Positions 1-9,291 of a DNA stretch of 64,000 nt are shown here, piece after piece (positions within the stretch are counted from its first letter, which is position 1; every line of letters starts with the position of its first letter). The stretch is taken from NCBI GenBank assembly GCA_051252095.1, contig JBPOFK010000006.1, forward strand, positions 1 through 64,000. The letters are read 5' to 3'. This stretch comes from GCA-2401735 sp051252095 (GTDB lineage Bacteria; Pseudomonadota; Gammaproteobacteria; Burkholderiales; Methylophilaceae). The notes under the pieces were generated by a model that did no database searches, was not told where the DNA came from, and was given only the letters and a program-made list of their open reading frames with translations. The position numbers and the translations under genes were made by a program.

Positions 1-400
1 AAGATGCAAGACTCACTTATTTCGAGGTTCATGTGTCTTAGATATAAATTACGTTATCAAAAAACAGTTGTCAAGCAATTATTTATATTAAGGCATTGTT
101 TTATATAAACAATCAAGAATTAGTTGAAGTAGTTCTGAAGTAAACTTGAAGTAATGTTGAAGTATTCTCAAGTATTTTGAAGTATTTTATAAGGCCAATA
201 ATATTTGTTGTTATTTTTATTGTTTTTACTGAGTTGATTGCGTTTACTTTAATAGAAATAATAAATTTACAGTTCTTGTTATTTGTCTTTTAGGGGACAA
301 AGAATTCATTATGACTTGCTCCTTCACCTGCTGAAAATGGAATATTTAACTCTAGTTTATTTCTCTAGGAATGGGGCAATTTTATTAAAAAATAAGGCTG
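1..400. repeat. Iteron-bearing control region, copy 1
   Basis: This gene-free stretch is similar over roughly 300 bases to 42195-42500, beginning with the shared word AAGATGCAAGACTCACTT. At its centre are TGAAGTA iterons starting at 125, 136, 147, 158 and 178, with a TCAAGTA variant at 168. The spacing is 11, 11, 11, 10, 10 bases, so all sites face one side of the helix. The array ends in TTGAAGTATTTTAT (177-190), a 14-mer also present at 16124-16137 in the right end of the same unit. It is probably a protein-binding array for recombination, replication or transcription of the element; which of these is unknown. The stretch 400-498 shows nothing else. Confidence 0.7.
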
Positions 401-498
401 CTAAACACTTCCTTACAATTTTTTTATTAATGTTAGACAACATCTGGTAAATGTAAATGAAGTAATATTTAGCTTACCTATTACAAATTATTAATAGG

Positions 499-1761
499 TT
501 AAAAATTGTACATTGTTGTCACCCAGATTTTTTGGATGTCACTTTTATGTGCACCTTTATAGGCGTCATCTTCTTTGAAATTTGCATACTCAACTGAACC
601 AGTTAACTGTTTGGTAAAGGGATAATACACACCTAAGTCAAATTCATTTCCATATTGATTACCTGAGCCACCTCCTACCTTGTCAAAATTACGGTCGGAG
701 TCAATCCAGTGGTATTCAGTTTTGATGGTAGCGCCCATGAATTTTCCGCCTGCGATGAGCATCGTATCTTCGATACCTTCATTGGGTGTGCTTAAGAACA
801 CATCAGCCCAACCTTGGAACAAATGGTTAGTACCTAATGGTGTTTGGAATGCTTTTCCATCTGAATTGCCTGAAAGTTTTTCTTGATCCACTCGTACAAA
901 CCAATCGCCAGAACCAACGCCAGCACCAATACGATAATAATCATTATCAATTAAGTCGCTGCCATCTTTATAGTCATCTTGTTGTGCGTATTCTGCTGTG
1001 TATAGTACTTTCCATTGATCATTCACTTTGACACTACCATCTAAGCGGACACCATAAGTTTGATTAGATTTTGCCGCCTCAGTTCTGCCGTTCCAATCGA
1101 TAAAATAGCCATAGCCACTGATGCTAGTTGTTGGCGTAAGTGCGTATTTAACATTTGCAATTTCTATATTGGCATCATGAATTTTAGTGGTTACATCTTT
1201 CACTTGCTCGTAGTGAGCCAAGCTAATGGTTGTTTTAGGTAAACAGCTATTCACAAAGGATAGCCCGTTAAACACAGCCCAGTTTTGACGAAAACGTACA
1301 TCACCAATGTATCGCCAGTTATCTAGAATCATGCCTTGGCGACCAAGTTTTACCGTATTGCTTGCATTGGCCCATTGTAAGTAGATTTGATGAAAATCAT
1401 AATCTTCTGGATCTGCAACAACTGGGTAAGCTTTTCTGCTAGTAATTTCATCACCTTTTTTCTTATCGTTATAATCATCATTAAATGGACTGACGCCATA
1501 GATTTGTGTGTTGACACTAAAACCATGAAAAGGCTTGGTTTCATAACCAATTAAGCTACGTAAAGTAACGGCATCCGCTAATTTGCTTTTACCCTCTTGA
1601 TCTACATTCTCCCACCGTAGCCGTAAGTTACCTGAAAATTTACCACCCGTGATTGCATCACTAAATGATGATGCTTCTATCATTTCATCCGCCATTGCCA
1701 TATTAGACATGGCTGATAGCAATGCGATACAGACTTGTAACTTGTTTAATTTGAGAATCAA
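499..1761 (-). CDS. Alginate-export-family outer-membrane porin
   Basis: A 420-residue protein with a signal peptide (cut near residue 24, after AMA) followed by a beta-rich chain that ends in aromatic Phe (MYNF), as outer-membrane barrels do. Motifs such as GRQGMILDNWRYIGDVRFRQNW are shortened here to the hallmark WRYIGDVRFRQNW of the alginate_exp porin family. The start is TTG at 1761 behind an AGGGGA ribosome site. It is the last gene of the nirK-nirV-SCO run, 18 bases after the SCO stop. The family forms anion-selective pores, so uptake of nitrite or a related anion is a reasonable inference from context, not shown. Family assignment is fairly secure, substrate is not. Confidence 0.75.
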   Translation of the reverse strand: MILKLNKLQVCIALLSAMSNMAMADEMIEASSFSDAITGGKFSGNLRLRWENVDQEGKSKLADAVTLRSLIGYETKPFHGFSVNTQIYGVSPFNDDYNDKKKGDEITSRKAYPVVADPEDYDFHQIYLQWANASNTVKLGRQGMILDNWRYIGDVRFRQNWAVFNGLSFVNSCLPKTTISLAHYEQVKDVTTKIHDANIEIANVKYALTPTTSISGYGYFIDWNGRTEAAKSNQTYGVRLDGSVKVNDQWKVLYTAEYAQQDDYKDGSDLIDNDYYRIGAGVGSGDWFVRVDQEKLSGNSDGKAFQTPLGTNHLFQGWADVFLSTPNEGIEDTMLIAGGKFMGATIKTEYHWIDSDRNFDKVGGGSGNQYGNEFDLGVYYPFTKQLTGSVEYANFKEDDAYKGAHKSDIQKIWVTTMYNF

Positions 1762-1779
1762 CCTAATCCCCTAAAAAAT

Positions 1780-2340
1780 TTAGTGCGAATAATTCTTTCC
1801 AATATATTCAACAATGGGTTTAATACCATTTAAACTACCATTGCTTTGTAATTCAATTTGGCCTTTTTCATTTAAAAGAGTGACTGTATTAGAATGCGCA
1901 ACATCGCCATCATTAATTACTTTGTACCTTCCATTAAGAGCATTAGAAAGCGTACGCACTAACTCGTTATTCCCTCTGAGTAACTTCCAATTTTGATTAA
2001 GCTTCTTTTTTTCAGCAAAAGCTTTGAGTACTTTTGGGTAGTCTGTGTCAGGTGTTAGAGAGATCAGTACAAATCCAATCTGACTTCGCATCTTAGCTGG
2101 AGTTTTCTTTTCTATACGTTTCATGCTTTCTACAATCACTGGGCAAGAGTTTGTACAACCCGTATAAATAAGCGCAATAACTTGTGGCTTACCCACTAAA
2201 AATTCTAGCTGAATAGTTTCATTACTTTCTGTTTGCCAAGCGCCGCCGACATGATAGACAGAGTCACTAGGTAAAGCGTCTCCTGCGAAAATTGCATTGT
2301 TTACTATAAATAGAAAAACAACCAACAACACTCTCATCAT
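1780..2340 (-). CDS. SCO1/SenC-family copper chaperone or thiol protein
   Basis: A 186-residue protein with an N-terminal signal/anchor and a thioredoxin-like fold. The copper-binding motif CTNSCP (CxxxCP) is present, and a downstream conserved His lies in DVAHSNT. SCO proteins deliver copper to the CuA site of cytochrome oxidase or act as periplasmic thiol reductants. Its place directly behind nirK and nirV suggests copper supply to NirK, which is inferred. A longer frame reaches back to 2370 inside nirV, but ATG at 2340 follows GGGGA and is preferred. This start overlaps the nirV stop region only slightly. Confidence 0.85.
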   Translation of the reverse strand: MMRVLLVVFLFIVNNAIFAGDALPSDSVYHVGGAWQTESNETIQLEFLVGKPQVIALIYTGCTNSCPVIVESMKRIEKKTPAKMRSQIGFVLISLTPDTDYPKVLKAFAEKKKLNQNWKLLRGNNELVRTLSNALNGRYKVINDGDVAHSNTVTLLNEKGQIELQSNGSLNGIKPIVEYIGKNYSH

Positions 2341-2347
2341 TTTTCCC

Positions 2348-3139
2348 CTATTTACTATTATTTGCTGCACAACGAAACCCCAAACTACCTAATGTAAATT
2401 TAGCGTTTAAGCTAGAACGAAATCCGTAACGCATAAATGCCGCATAATCACTTGGATCAATCGCCCCAACACTGCCAGAAGCACAATATAAGTCTTTATT
2501 CACACTGCTATCACCGCGCGACTCTCCGCTGACTAAGCTTGAATTAAAATCTTCCGTCCACTCCCATATCAAGCCATGCATATTATGCACACCCCAATAG
2601 TTGGCTTTATCTTCACCCACTTTGACTAGTGCTTGTTTAGCCGCCTTAGCATACCAATCTAATATCTGCTGGTTATAACCCTTTTCTGTACTGCCATTTT
2701 TTTGGGTTAAAGAGGCCTGCGCCACATACTCCCATTCTGCAATGGTTGTTAAGCGCTTTTTTTGCGCCTGACAAAAGGCTTGGGCAGCATACCAAGAAAC
2801 AAAAACAACGGGCTTATCCAAATCATCTGATAAAGGATTAATTACGCCCTGTTTCTTCACCCAGTGATTCAAGTAGTTCTTTTCTACAAAGAGCATCGGC
2901 GTTTTTCCACGCTGCCATTTTGGGTGGTTTTCAACAAATTGTTGATATTGACGATTACTAACTGGCTGTTTATCTAGCCAAAAGGTCGACACACTCACTA
3001 AGGGACTGTCTTGACTAAGGTACAGTGGGCGATACTCACCCGCTGTAATATGCGCCATATCATCTTGCCCCCACACACTGGTGGCAACTAACCCAATAAT
3101 AGCGATGATGATATGGCGTAACATAGATAAACTATTCAT
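2348..3139 (-). CDS. nirV: NirV, formylglycine-generating-enzyme-like protein next to nirK
   Basis: A 263-residue protein with a signal peptide (cut after VWG) and a SUMF1/FGE-sulfatase domain. The domain shows VSWYAAQAFCQ, RLTTIAEWEYVAQA, HNMHGLIWEWTEDF and the terminal LGFRCA block. Proteins of this type are encoded beside nirK in other denitrifiers and called NirV; their exact role is not settled. The gene follows nirK by 11 bases in the same operon. ATG at 3139 is chosen over a TTG six bases upstream. The FGE catalytic cysteine pair is not obvious, so enzymatic activity of the sulfatase-activating kind should not be assumed. Confidence 0.8.
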   Translation of the reverse strand: MNSLSMLRHIIIAIIGLVATSVWGQDDMAHITAGEYRPLYLSQDSPLVSVSTFWLDKQPVSNRQYQQFVENHPKWQRGKTPMLFVEKNYLNHWVKKQGVINPLSDDLDKPVVFVSWYAAQAFCQAQKKRLTTIAEWEYVAQASLTQKNGSTEKGYNQQILDWYAKAAKQALVKVGEDKANYWGVHNMHGLIWEWTEDFNSSLVSGESRGDSSVNKDLYCASGSVGAIDPSDYAAFMRYGFRSSLNAKFTLGSLGFRCAANNSK

Positions 3140-3150
3140 AATCAATCAGG

Positions 3151-4641
3151 TTAATGTTCACCTCCACCAACCATCTTACCGCCTCCAGCTTTACGTTGTT
3201 TTTCAACTTGATCTGGTGTCACCTGACCTCCTTTGTTTCCAAAAGTATTTAATACATAAGTTAATACGTTAGCCACTTGTCCATTATTAAGCGCAATGCC
3301 AGGCATCACACTGTCAAATTTCTCGCCGTTCACTTCAATGGGGCCTGAACGACCGTGTAACACGATATCAATTGCACGATCATGATCAGCATTTAAGTAG
3401 TCAGATTTCGCAAGCGGAGGGAAAGCATGAGGGATACCCTCGCCATTTGCTTGGTGACAAGCTAAACAGTTATTTTCGAATACATTTTTACCGAACGCCA
3501 TTTGCTGCTCTTTCGTTAGATTTTTATCCGATACCTTTTCTATTGGGTTACTAATAGACTGCGATGCCGAACCCTCTGGTAAATAGACTGTGTCTGCTTG
3601 CTTACCAGAGTAAATTACCTTATCTTCAAGGCCATTCACTTTCAACATCGCTAAAGCACCTTTATTAAAGGCGCGAAAAATGGAGTGATCTACCATAATG
3701 AATGTACCTGGAACATCAACTTTAAACTGTGTAATTGCTGCTCCACCAGCTGGCACCAATGTTGTCTGCACGTTTTTATTTTCCACAGTGCCACCTTCCA
3801 CATTCACCGTATCAAAGATTTCACCAATCACATGGAAAGATGAGACTAAATTAGGACCACCATTACCAACAAACAATCGGACTGTTTCTCCAACATCTGC
3901 AGTAATTGCATTTTCACCAGTTAATGCACCAACAGAACCGTTAAATACGACGTAATCTGGTTGTTCTTTAATCGCCTTTTCCATATCAAAAGCCTGTAAG
4001 CCAGCTTCTCCATACTTGCCTTTTGTATAGAAATCACCTTGCATCACATAGTATTCACGATCAACTTTTGGTAAACCTTCTTTAGGTTCCACTAAGATTA
4101 AGCCATACATACCGTTTGCAATATGCATCCCTACTGGCGCAGTTGCACAGTGATAAACATACAAGCCAGGGTTAAGTGCTTTAAAACTAAAAGTAGAAGT
4201 ATGTCCTGGCGCGGTAAATGATGAAGCTGCACCACCACCAGGCCCAGTTACCGCATGCAAGTCAATGTTATGTGGCATTTTAGAGTCAGGGCTATTTGAT
4301 AAATTAAATTCAACTTCATCGCCTTCACGAATACGGATAAAGTTTCCGGGGACCTGTCCACCAAATGTCCAGTACATATAATCCACACCATCCGCCATGC
4401 GCATGATTTTTTCTACTGTTTCCATGTTTACCACTACCTTTGCAGAGTAATCACGTGTAATTGGTGGGGGCACATTTGGTGCATGTGTTAGTTCAGCTTT
4501 TATAACTTGTAAATTGCTGGTAGCTTTTGTTTCAGAGTCTGAGCTGATTGATGCTTGCTTTTCACTCGATCGATCACATGCTGTAACTGATAATAAAGCA
4601 CTTATGATGCTAGCGAGAACTTTAATTCTTAGATGGCGCAT
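3151..4641 (-). CDS. nirK: Copper nitrite reductase NirK with C-terminal cytochrome c domain
   Basis: A 496-residue periplasmic enzyme that reduces nitrite to NO. The N-terminus has a lipobox (VTAC, Cys22), so it is probably a lipoprotein. Two cupredoxin domains carry the copper ligands: HNIDLHAV and the run YVYHCATAPVGMHIANGMYG (His, Cys, His, Met of type 1; His for type 2), plus SSFHVIGEIFD in the second domain. A fused cytochrome c domain has C392-L-A-C395-H396 and a likely axial Met near 446 (SVMPGIA). This fusion lets the enzyme take electrons through its own haem. The tail ends in a Gly-rich run with one His. It leads the nirK-nirV-SCO-porin operon, with a Dnr/FNR-type box upstream. Confidence 0.95.
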   Translation of the reverse strand: MRHLRIKVLASIISALLSVTACDRSSEKQASISSDSETKATSNLQVIKAELTHAPNVPPPITRDYSAKVVVNMETVEKIMRMADGVDYMYWTFGGQVPGNFIRIREGDEVEFNLSNSPDSKMPHNIDLHAVTGPGGGAASSFTAPGHTSTFSFKALNPGLYVYHCATAPVGMHIANGMYGLILVEPKEGLPKVDREYYVMQGDFYTKGKYGEAGLQAFDMEKAIKEQPDYVVFNGSVGALTGENAITADVGETVRLFVGNGGPNLVSSFHVIGEIFDTVNVEGGTVENKNVQTTLVPAGGAAITQFKVDVPGTFIMVDHSIFRAFNKGALAMLKVNGLEDKVIYSGKQADTVYLPEGSASQSISNPIEKVSDKNLTKEQQMAFGKNVFENNCLACHQANGEGIPHAFPPLAKSDYLNADHDRAIDIVLHGRSGPIEVNGEKFDSVMPGIALNNGQVANVLTYVLNTFGNKGGQVTPDQVEKQRKAGGGKMVGGGEH

Positions 4642-4958
4642 AGTTAGCTCCTTATTAAGTCAAGGGTGTTTTTAGGTTTATTAAAGACCACTTCTATCTT
4701 TAATCAACTAATTACGATGACACCAGAGTACGCCATCAGTCTTTAAAAATAATTGACTTAGATCAATTTTGTAAATTTAATTGCAAAACAAGGATTTAAA
4801 AGAAATGCATCACAAAAAAACTGCGATTGTTAATTAACTGTCATTTCAATCAATTTGGATAGGTGTTAGTTATTATTTAGTTCGCGGTACAAGCCTGGGT
4901 TAAACAAGTATCAATGTTTAAAGCTAAAATAAGAAAAAAATTATACAGATGCAGTGAT
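4642..4958. other. nirK upstream region
   Basis: Intergenic stretch between nnrS and nirK, both transcribed leftward. Apart from the Dnr/FNR-type box at 4753-4766 I see no gene or strong hairpin. Confidence 0.6.
4753..4766. promoter_or_regulatory. Dnr/FNR-type box upstream of nirK
   Basis: TTGACTTAGATCAA fits the FNR/Dnr consensus TTGAT-N4-ATCAA with one mismatch. It lies about 112 bases before the nirK start, a distance compatible with activation from about -41 of a promoter near 4715. The likely ligand is the Crp/Fnr protein encoded at 15288-15965. Confidence 0.7.
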
Positions 4959-6161
4959 TTAGCCAAACGCCCCATCGGATCTTGGTTTTAGTAATAAAGG
5001 CATGTAAATGATGGTGTAGATAGTAAAGCTGAGTATCCAAAATATAGCTGCTAATAGTACCCATATCGTATAAAACTGCGAAGTAATCAATGGCAGGAAT
5101 ACGCGAAACATCACACTAGCAATCAAGCTTATAAATGCAACGCTCACCCAAGGTGATGGTTTTCTGATATCTCGCCCTGTGTGCCCTAACGCAACACGAG
5201 ACATCATACTGAGCGTGATTAAGCCAACTCCACCGATAGTAAATAAATGCAAAGTCAAAATAGACAGGTTGCTATTTTCGGACTGTAAGGCGAACATCAT
5301 AAAGCCTGCATTAATAAACCAGGCCGATAAATACAAACTCCATAAAAGAGGTACTCGCCATAGCCCAGCCGTGTGCCAATTACATAGACGAAAGCCATTT
5401 AATCCAAACAAAGCCCAAGCAAATAATGCACTTAAATAAGGCATCTGAATAAAAATAACATTAAAGAACAACGCTAAGAAAACAATCAGAATGCTGATAT
5501 CTAACCATTTGTATTGTTTCAGTTGCACCTTAGTTTTTATGCCGCGTTCAATAAAGAAGGGGATCACACGACGCCCTATCATCAATATAAGACTAATAAA
5601 TAATAATACCGCACCATTAATGGCATACAGCATACCGTTGGATAACACCCCAAAATACCCTAGAAAAAAAACAAGATTACCGACAAACAACAAAAGCACC
5701 TTAACCACAACAGCTAGCTGTGACCATTGTTTTGCTTTGATAATAGGCATAGTAATTGCCACAATAAGCATCAGGCCAAACAGCAAATCTGCGCTAGCCG
5801 CCCATGGTAAAAAAGCAGTGCCAAACAAAAATAACACTCTTGCTGTGCACCAGAGTGTAAACAGTATGGCGAGTGGTTTACCGAATAGTGTGGGGATGCC
5901 TGTCCAGTTTTTAACTGCCGTTAATAAGAACCCTGCAACCACAGCTAGTCCATAGCCATAGAGCATTTCATGTGCATGCCATTGGCTGGCGGTGATGTGT
6001 TCAATGATAATCACATCAGTTGATAAGTACACCAACATCCAAATCACCATAGATACAATTGCAAAGATACTTGCACCTAAGAAAAATGGACGAAAGCCAA
6101 GATTAAACAATGCTAATTGCTTGGAATCTTCTGGAATGGCCTTTTTGATTTGAATTCGCAT
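4959..6161 (-). CDS. nnrS: NnrS-family haem-copper membrane protein
   Basis: A 400-residue polytopic inner-membrane protein with about twelve hydrophobic segments. It opens with the NnrS signature ALFNLGFRPFFLGA, followed by WHAHEMLYGYG, and later has LHLFTIGGVGLITLSMMSR and GHTGR. NnrS is linked to protection from NO stress in denitrifiers. ATG at 6161 is preceded by AGGTGA; a GTG two codons earlier is less likely. It follows norD by about 110 bases on the same strand and may be the last gene of the nor operon. Confidence 0.9.
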   Translation of the reverse strand: MRIQIKKAIPEDSKQLALFNLGFRPFFLGASIFAIVSMVIWMLVYLSTDVIIIEHITASQWHAHEMLYGYGLAVVAGFLLTAVKNWTGIPTLFGKPLAILFTLWCTARVLFLFGTAFLPWAASADLLFGLMLIVAITMPIIKAKQWSQLAVVVKVLLLFVGNLVFFLGYFGVLSNGMLYAINGAVLLFISLILMIGRRVIPFFIERGIKTKVQLKQYKWLDISILIVFLALFFNVIFIQMPYLSALFAWALFGLNGFRLCNWHTAGLWRVPLLWSLYLSAWFINAGFMMFALQSENSNLSILTLHLFTIGGVGLITLSMMSRVALGHTGRDIRKPSPWVSVAFISLIASVMFRVFLPLITSQFYTIWVLLAAIFWILSFTIYTIIYMPLLLKPRSDGAFG

Positions 6162-6270
6162 AGTCACCTAAAAGTTAGTGTTCACATGATAACGGACAGG
6201 GTACCCATCACAATAATATGCGAAGTCAGTTTAAAAAAAGTTCCAGCAAGCTCATCAGAATTATTCATTG

Positions 6271-8109
6271 TTATCGCGTCATTTGTGCATACAATAATGG
6301 GAGTTCTTTTGGTAATTCTTCTGGTTTTCTTATAACAGCATATCCGCCAGCGCCAAATAAGTGTGGCAGATACTGGTTGTCTTCGTTATCAATGGTAACG
6401 CAGAATGGACGCAAACCTTGTTGGCGTGCTTGATGCAACGCCATACGGGTATCTTCAATACCATAACGCCCTTCATAGCGGTCTAGATCATTGGGTTTAC
6501 CATCTGTCAGCAACAATAATAAACGTTGACGTTGTTTCTGAGTTTTAAGTGTCTCTGTCGCCTGACGTATCGCCGTACCCATGCGCGTATAGTAGCCAGG
6601 CTTAATCGCAGCAATGCGTCCTCTAGCCAAACCATCATAGCGCTCATCAAAACTTTTTAAGCGATTAAAGCGTACATTGCCACGTCTGAGAGATGAAAAG
6701 CCATACATGGCAAACCGATCACCCGTTGCTGATAGAGCTTCGGAAAATAGAAACAAGCTATCTGCTATCACATCAATCACGCGTGAGCTCTCAGAAACAT
6801 AGGCATCTGTAGAAAGCGATAAGTCTGCTAGTAATAAGCATGCCAAGTCACGTTGCTGATTGACTTGCGTACAATATGTGCCTCGACTATCGGCATGCAT
6901 ACCGCTGAGCAGGTCAGCTTCTTTACGCACCCATGCATCCAGATCAATTTCCTCGCCATCTTGCTGCCCTTTGAGCCAAGTTCTCATCGGCACTAATGCC
7001 TGAAATTGACTACGTAGACGTCTTGCGGTTCGTTTTAAGTGTGTAGGCAACTCACAAGGTTTAGCTTGTGGTGATACATACTCTTGCAGTCGGCAGTAAT
7101 CTGGTTGCAAAATCTGTTTTTTATAATCCCATTCTGGTAATGAGACACCTTCACCTAACGGGGTATCATCTTCGCCTGCTGGTGGTAAATCCAAGTCAAA
7201 ACGTAACTTCGCAACACTCGTTTCGCTATCTCGAGCCACTGTCATGCAATCCATATCCTCAGCTGCTAGTGCTGCGCGTTCCAGATCATCTTCTTCATCT
7301 TGTGGACGATTTACATTTATGTACTCTGTCCACGAAAATAAGCTTTCCGCACGAAACATGATAAGAAAACCATCTTTTCCATCAGGCATTTCAGTACGTT
7401 CGGCTGCATGCTTACGACGACTCTTTTCAGTATTTTTATGTTCTGATTCCGCACTTTCTGGCGCGCCATCATTTGTAGCAACCATATTTTCTTTACTCAC
7501 GGGAGGGTTTGGATGCATCCATAACGGAACCGGACGAAATGGTTTTTTTGATAACGGTAACGTAAGGATGCTACCTGGTTGTTGTAATGCCTGACGGATA
7601 GCTGTTTCTTGCGCCGCTTCATCTGCTGGGAGGCTATCTGGTCTAGAGCGCATAGGCAATAACGCATCTACCAGCTGATAGTATTTGGAAACCAAACCAG
7701 GGAAACTCGTAAACGTAGCTTGAGTAGCAGCTTGATTGCGTACAATCCAAGGTAAATTGTTATTAACATTAGCTGCTGAAAGCGCAACTAACCACAAGTA
7801 CATATCACGATTAAGATGACTCTCAGAAAATATTGAAATTTTTTCTGGCAAACGTAATGTTTCGCCATCTCTCCATGACAACTCAATGCGCTCACTACTA
7901 CTGGCAATGCGCTCTTTCCAACTACGACGTGCACCGTGACGAGTTGGTGGCGCAGCAGAAATGTTTAAACCTGGATCACCACCTATGGCGCGAAAAAAAA
8001 TTGCTGCAACTTTACTGATTTGATCTAAGCTGACAGCGGCCTCTTCATGTTGTTTGTCTGCAACACGTGTTACTAGTTTATGCCAGAGCTGACCAACATA
8101 TTCTTCCAT
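6271..8109 (-). CDS. norD: NorD, VWA-domain protein for NO reductase activation
   Basis: A 612-residue soluble protein with a C-terminal von Willebrand A domain. The MIDAS motif is DLSLST, and the later LLTDGKPNDLDRYEGRYGIED segment is typical of NorD and CbbO-type proteins. NorD acts with the AAA+ ATPase NorQ as a MoxR/VWA pair that inserts the non-haem iron into NorB. The N-terminal half is low in recognisable motifs and has an acidic middle. It follows norQ by 50 bases in the same operon. The length is in the family range. Confidence 0.9.
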   Translation of the reverse strand: MEEYVGQLWHKLVTRVADKQHEEAAVSLDQISKVAAIFFRAIGGDPGLNISAAPPTRHGARRSWKERIASSSERIELSWRDGETLRLPEKISIFSESHLNRDMYLWLVALSAANVNNNLPWIVRNQAATQATFTSFPGLVSKYYQLVDALLPMRSRPDSLPADEAAQETAIRQALQQPGSILTLPLSKKPFRPVPLWMHPNPPVSKENMVATNDGAPESAESEHKNTEKSRRKHAAERTEMPDGKDGFLIMFRAESLFSWTEYINVNRPQDEEDDLERAALAAEDMDCMTVARDSETSVAKLRFDLDLPPAGEDDTPLGEGVSLPEWDYKKQILQPDYCRLQEYVSPQAKPCELPTHLKRTARRLRSQFQALVPMRTWLKGQQDGEEIDLDAWVRKEADLLSGMHADSRGTYCTQVNQQRDLACLLLADLSLSTDAYVSESSRVIDVIADSLFLFSEALSATGDRFAMYGFSSLRRGNVRFNRLKSFDERYDGLARGRIAAIKPGYYTRMGTAIRQATETLKTQKQRQRLLLLLTDGKPNDLDRYEGRYGIEDTRMALHQARQQGLRPFCVTIDNEDNQYLPHLFGAGGYAVIRKPEELPKELPLLYAQMTR

Positions 8110-8158
8110 GGCTTAGCTTCCATTCATATAAAAATAGTTCGTTACAATTCGATTAATG

Positions 8159-8941
8159 TTAGCGTCCAAAGGTCGCATTAACTAGTTCCCGCAAGGCAAT
8201 AGCCGTTTCAGGATCATCCGTTAGCGTCTGTACTAAAGCCGAATTGCAAGCCAGTGTTGGATCACAACCATCTTTTATTAGCGTCGCTGCGTAGACTAAC
8301 AAACGTGTACTGGGAACCTCTTCTAAATCATGGTCACGTAATGCACGAAATGCATTGGCGATAGACACCAACCGTTTTGCCAGCATTTCATTAATACCCG
8401 TTTCACCAATAAGAATAGACTCTTCTTGTGCTGTGTTTGGAAAATCAAATGCTAGTGAAATAAAACGTTGCCTTGTGGAAGGCTTCATCCCTTTCAGAAA
8501 GTTCTGATACCCTGGATTATAAGAAACAACTAACATGAATGATGGCGGTGCGGCTAGTATTTCACCTGTACGATCAATAGGTAATATCCGTCGATCATCG
8601 GCTAATGGGTGTAATACAACTGTTGTGTCTTTACGTGCCTCAACGACTTCATCTAAATAACAAATACCACCCTCACGCACTGCACGTGTCAAAGGCCCAT
8701 CACTCCATTCGGTTTGCCCATCAACAATTAAATGGCGTCCAACTAAATCTGCAGCCGTGAGATCATCATGACAGGCAACTGTATGCAAGGGCAGCCCAAG
8801 CTTGCTTGCCATATGGGCGACAAATCTTGTTTTACCACAGCCAGTAGGGCCCTTGATGAGCAAGGGCAAATTGTTCTTCCATGCACGCTCGAATAATTCG
8901 ACTTCGCTACCGTGGGATTGATAAAAAGGTAAGCTTTTCAT
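8159..8941 (-). CDS. norQ: NorQ, MoxR-type AAA+ ATPase
   Basis: A 260-residue AAA+ ATPase of the CbbQ/NirQ/NorQ family. It has a Walker A at residues 31-38 (GPTGCGKT), a Walker B YLDEV, sensor-like VVSYNPGYQ, and the arginine-finger segment STRQRF. It works with NorD to mature the nitric oxide reductase. The gene lies between the NorF-like gene and norD on the same strand. CbbQ of Rubisco operons is similar, but the context fixes the assignment to NorQ. Confidence 0.93.
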   Translation of the reverse strand: MKSLPFYQSHGSEVELFERAWKNNLPLLIKGPTGCGKTRFVAHMASKLGLPLHTVACHDDLTAADLVGRHLIVDGQTEWSDGPLTRAVREGGICYLDEVVEARKDTTVVLHPLADDRRILPIDRTGEILAAPPSFMLVVSYNPGYQNFLKGMKPSTRQRFISLAFDFPNTAQEESILIGETGINEMLAKRLVSIANAFRALRDHDLEEVPSTRLLVYAATLIKDGCDPTLACNSALVQTLTDDPETAIALRELVNATFGR

Positions 8942-8994
8942 AAAGATTCCAATGCTCTTTTTAATTAATTGTCACTTCTCAACTACTTTAAATG

Positions 8995-9285
8995 TTATGG
9001 CATGCCCTTTAAGTAGGCTAAGGCTATCAGGCCACCAACGATGACGAAATAGGAAAACATAATGCTCCGCCACAGTAATTTGGTCTTATATAAACCCATA
9101 AAATAATTTGCTATTAACTGACTTTTAATCATGGTGATCGCTAGTAGCGTCAACATGATGGCTTTTCCATGCATGCCAGTTTCCCCCAAACAATAGGACA
9201 CAATGGTCAACGCTACCAATACGAGCCATATCAATGTAGAAAAATAATTCGTTATATTTTCTGTCTTTTTTTTATTCATCATCAT
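8995..9285 (-). CDS. norF: NorF-like small membrane subunit (oxidase subunit IV family)
   Basis: A 96-residue protein with three hydrophobic segments and the general look of prokaryotic cytochrome oxidase subunit IV. In denitrification clusters such a gene beside NorE is called NorF and supports NorCB activity. It follows norE by six bases. The first of three in-frame Met codons is used as start; the exact one is uncertain. Sequence identity to named NorF cannot be judged here, so the name rests on position and topology. Confidence 0.7.
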   Translation of the reverse strand: MMMNKKKTENITNYFSTLIWLVLVALTIVSYCLGETGMHGKAIMLTLLAITMIKSQLIANYFMGLYKTKLLWRSIMFSYFVIVGGLIALAYLKGMP

Positions 9286-9291
9286 GTTTAC

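Noticed and set aside
7068..7361. Plus-strand frames opposite norD
   Set aside because: Shadow frames in a gene with strong NorD motifs; same for most plus-strand frames opposite nirK, nnrS and the TonB receptor.
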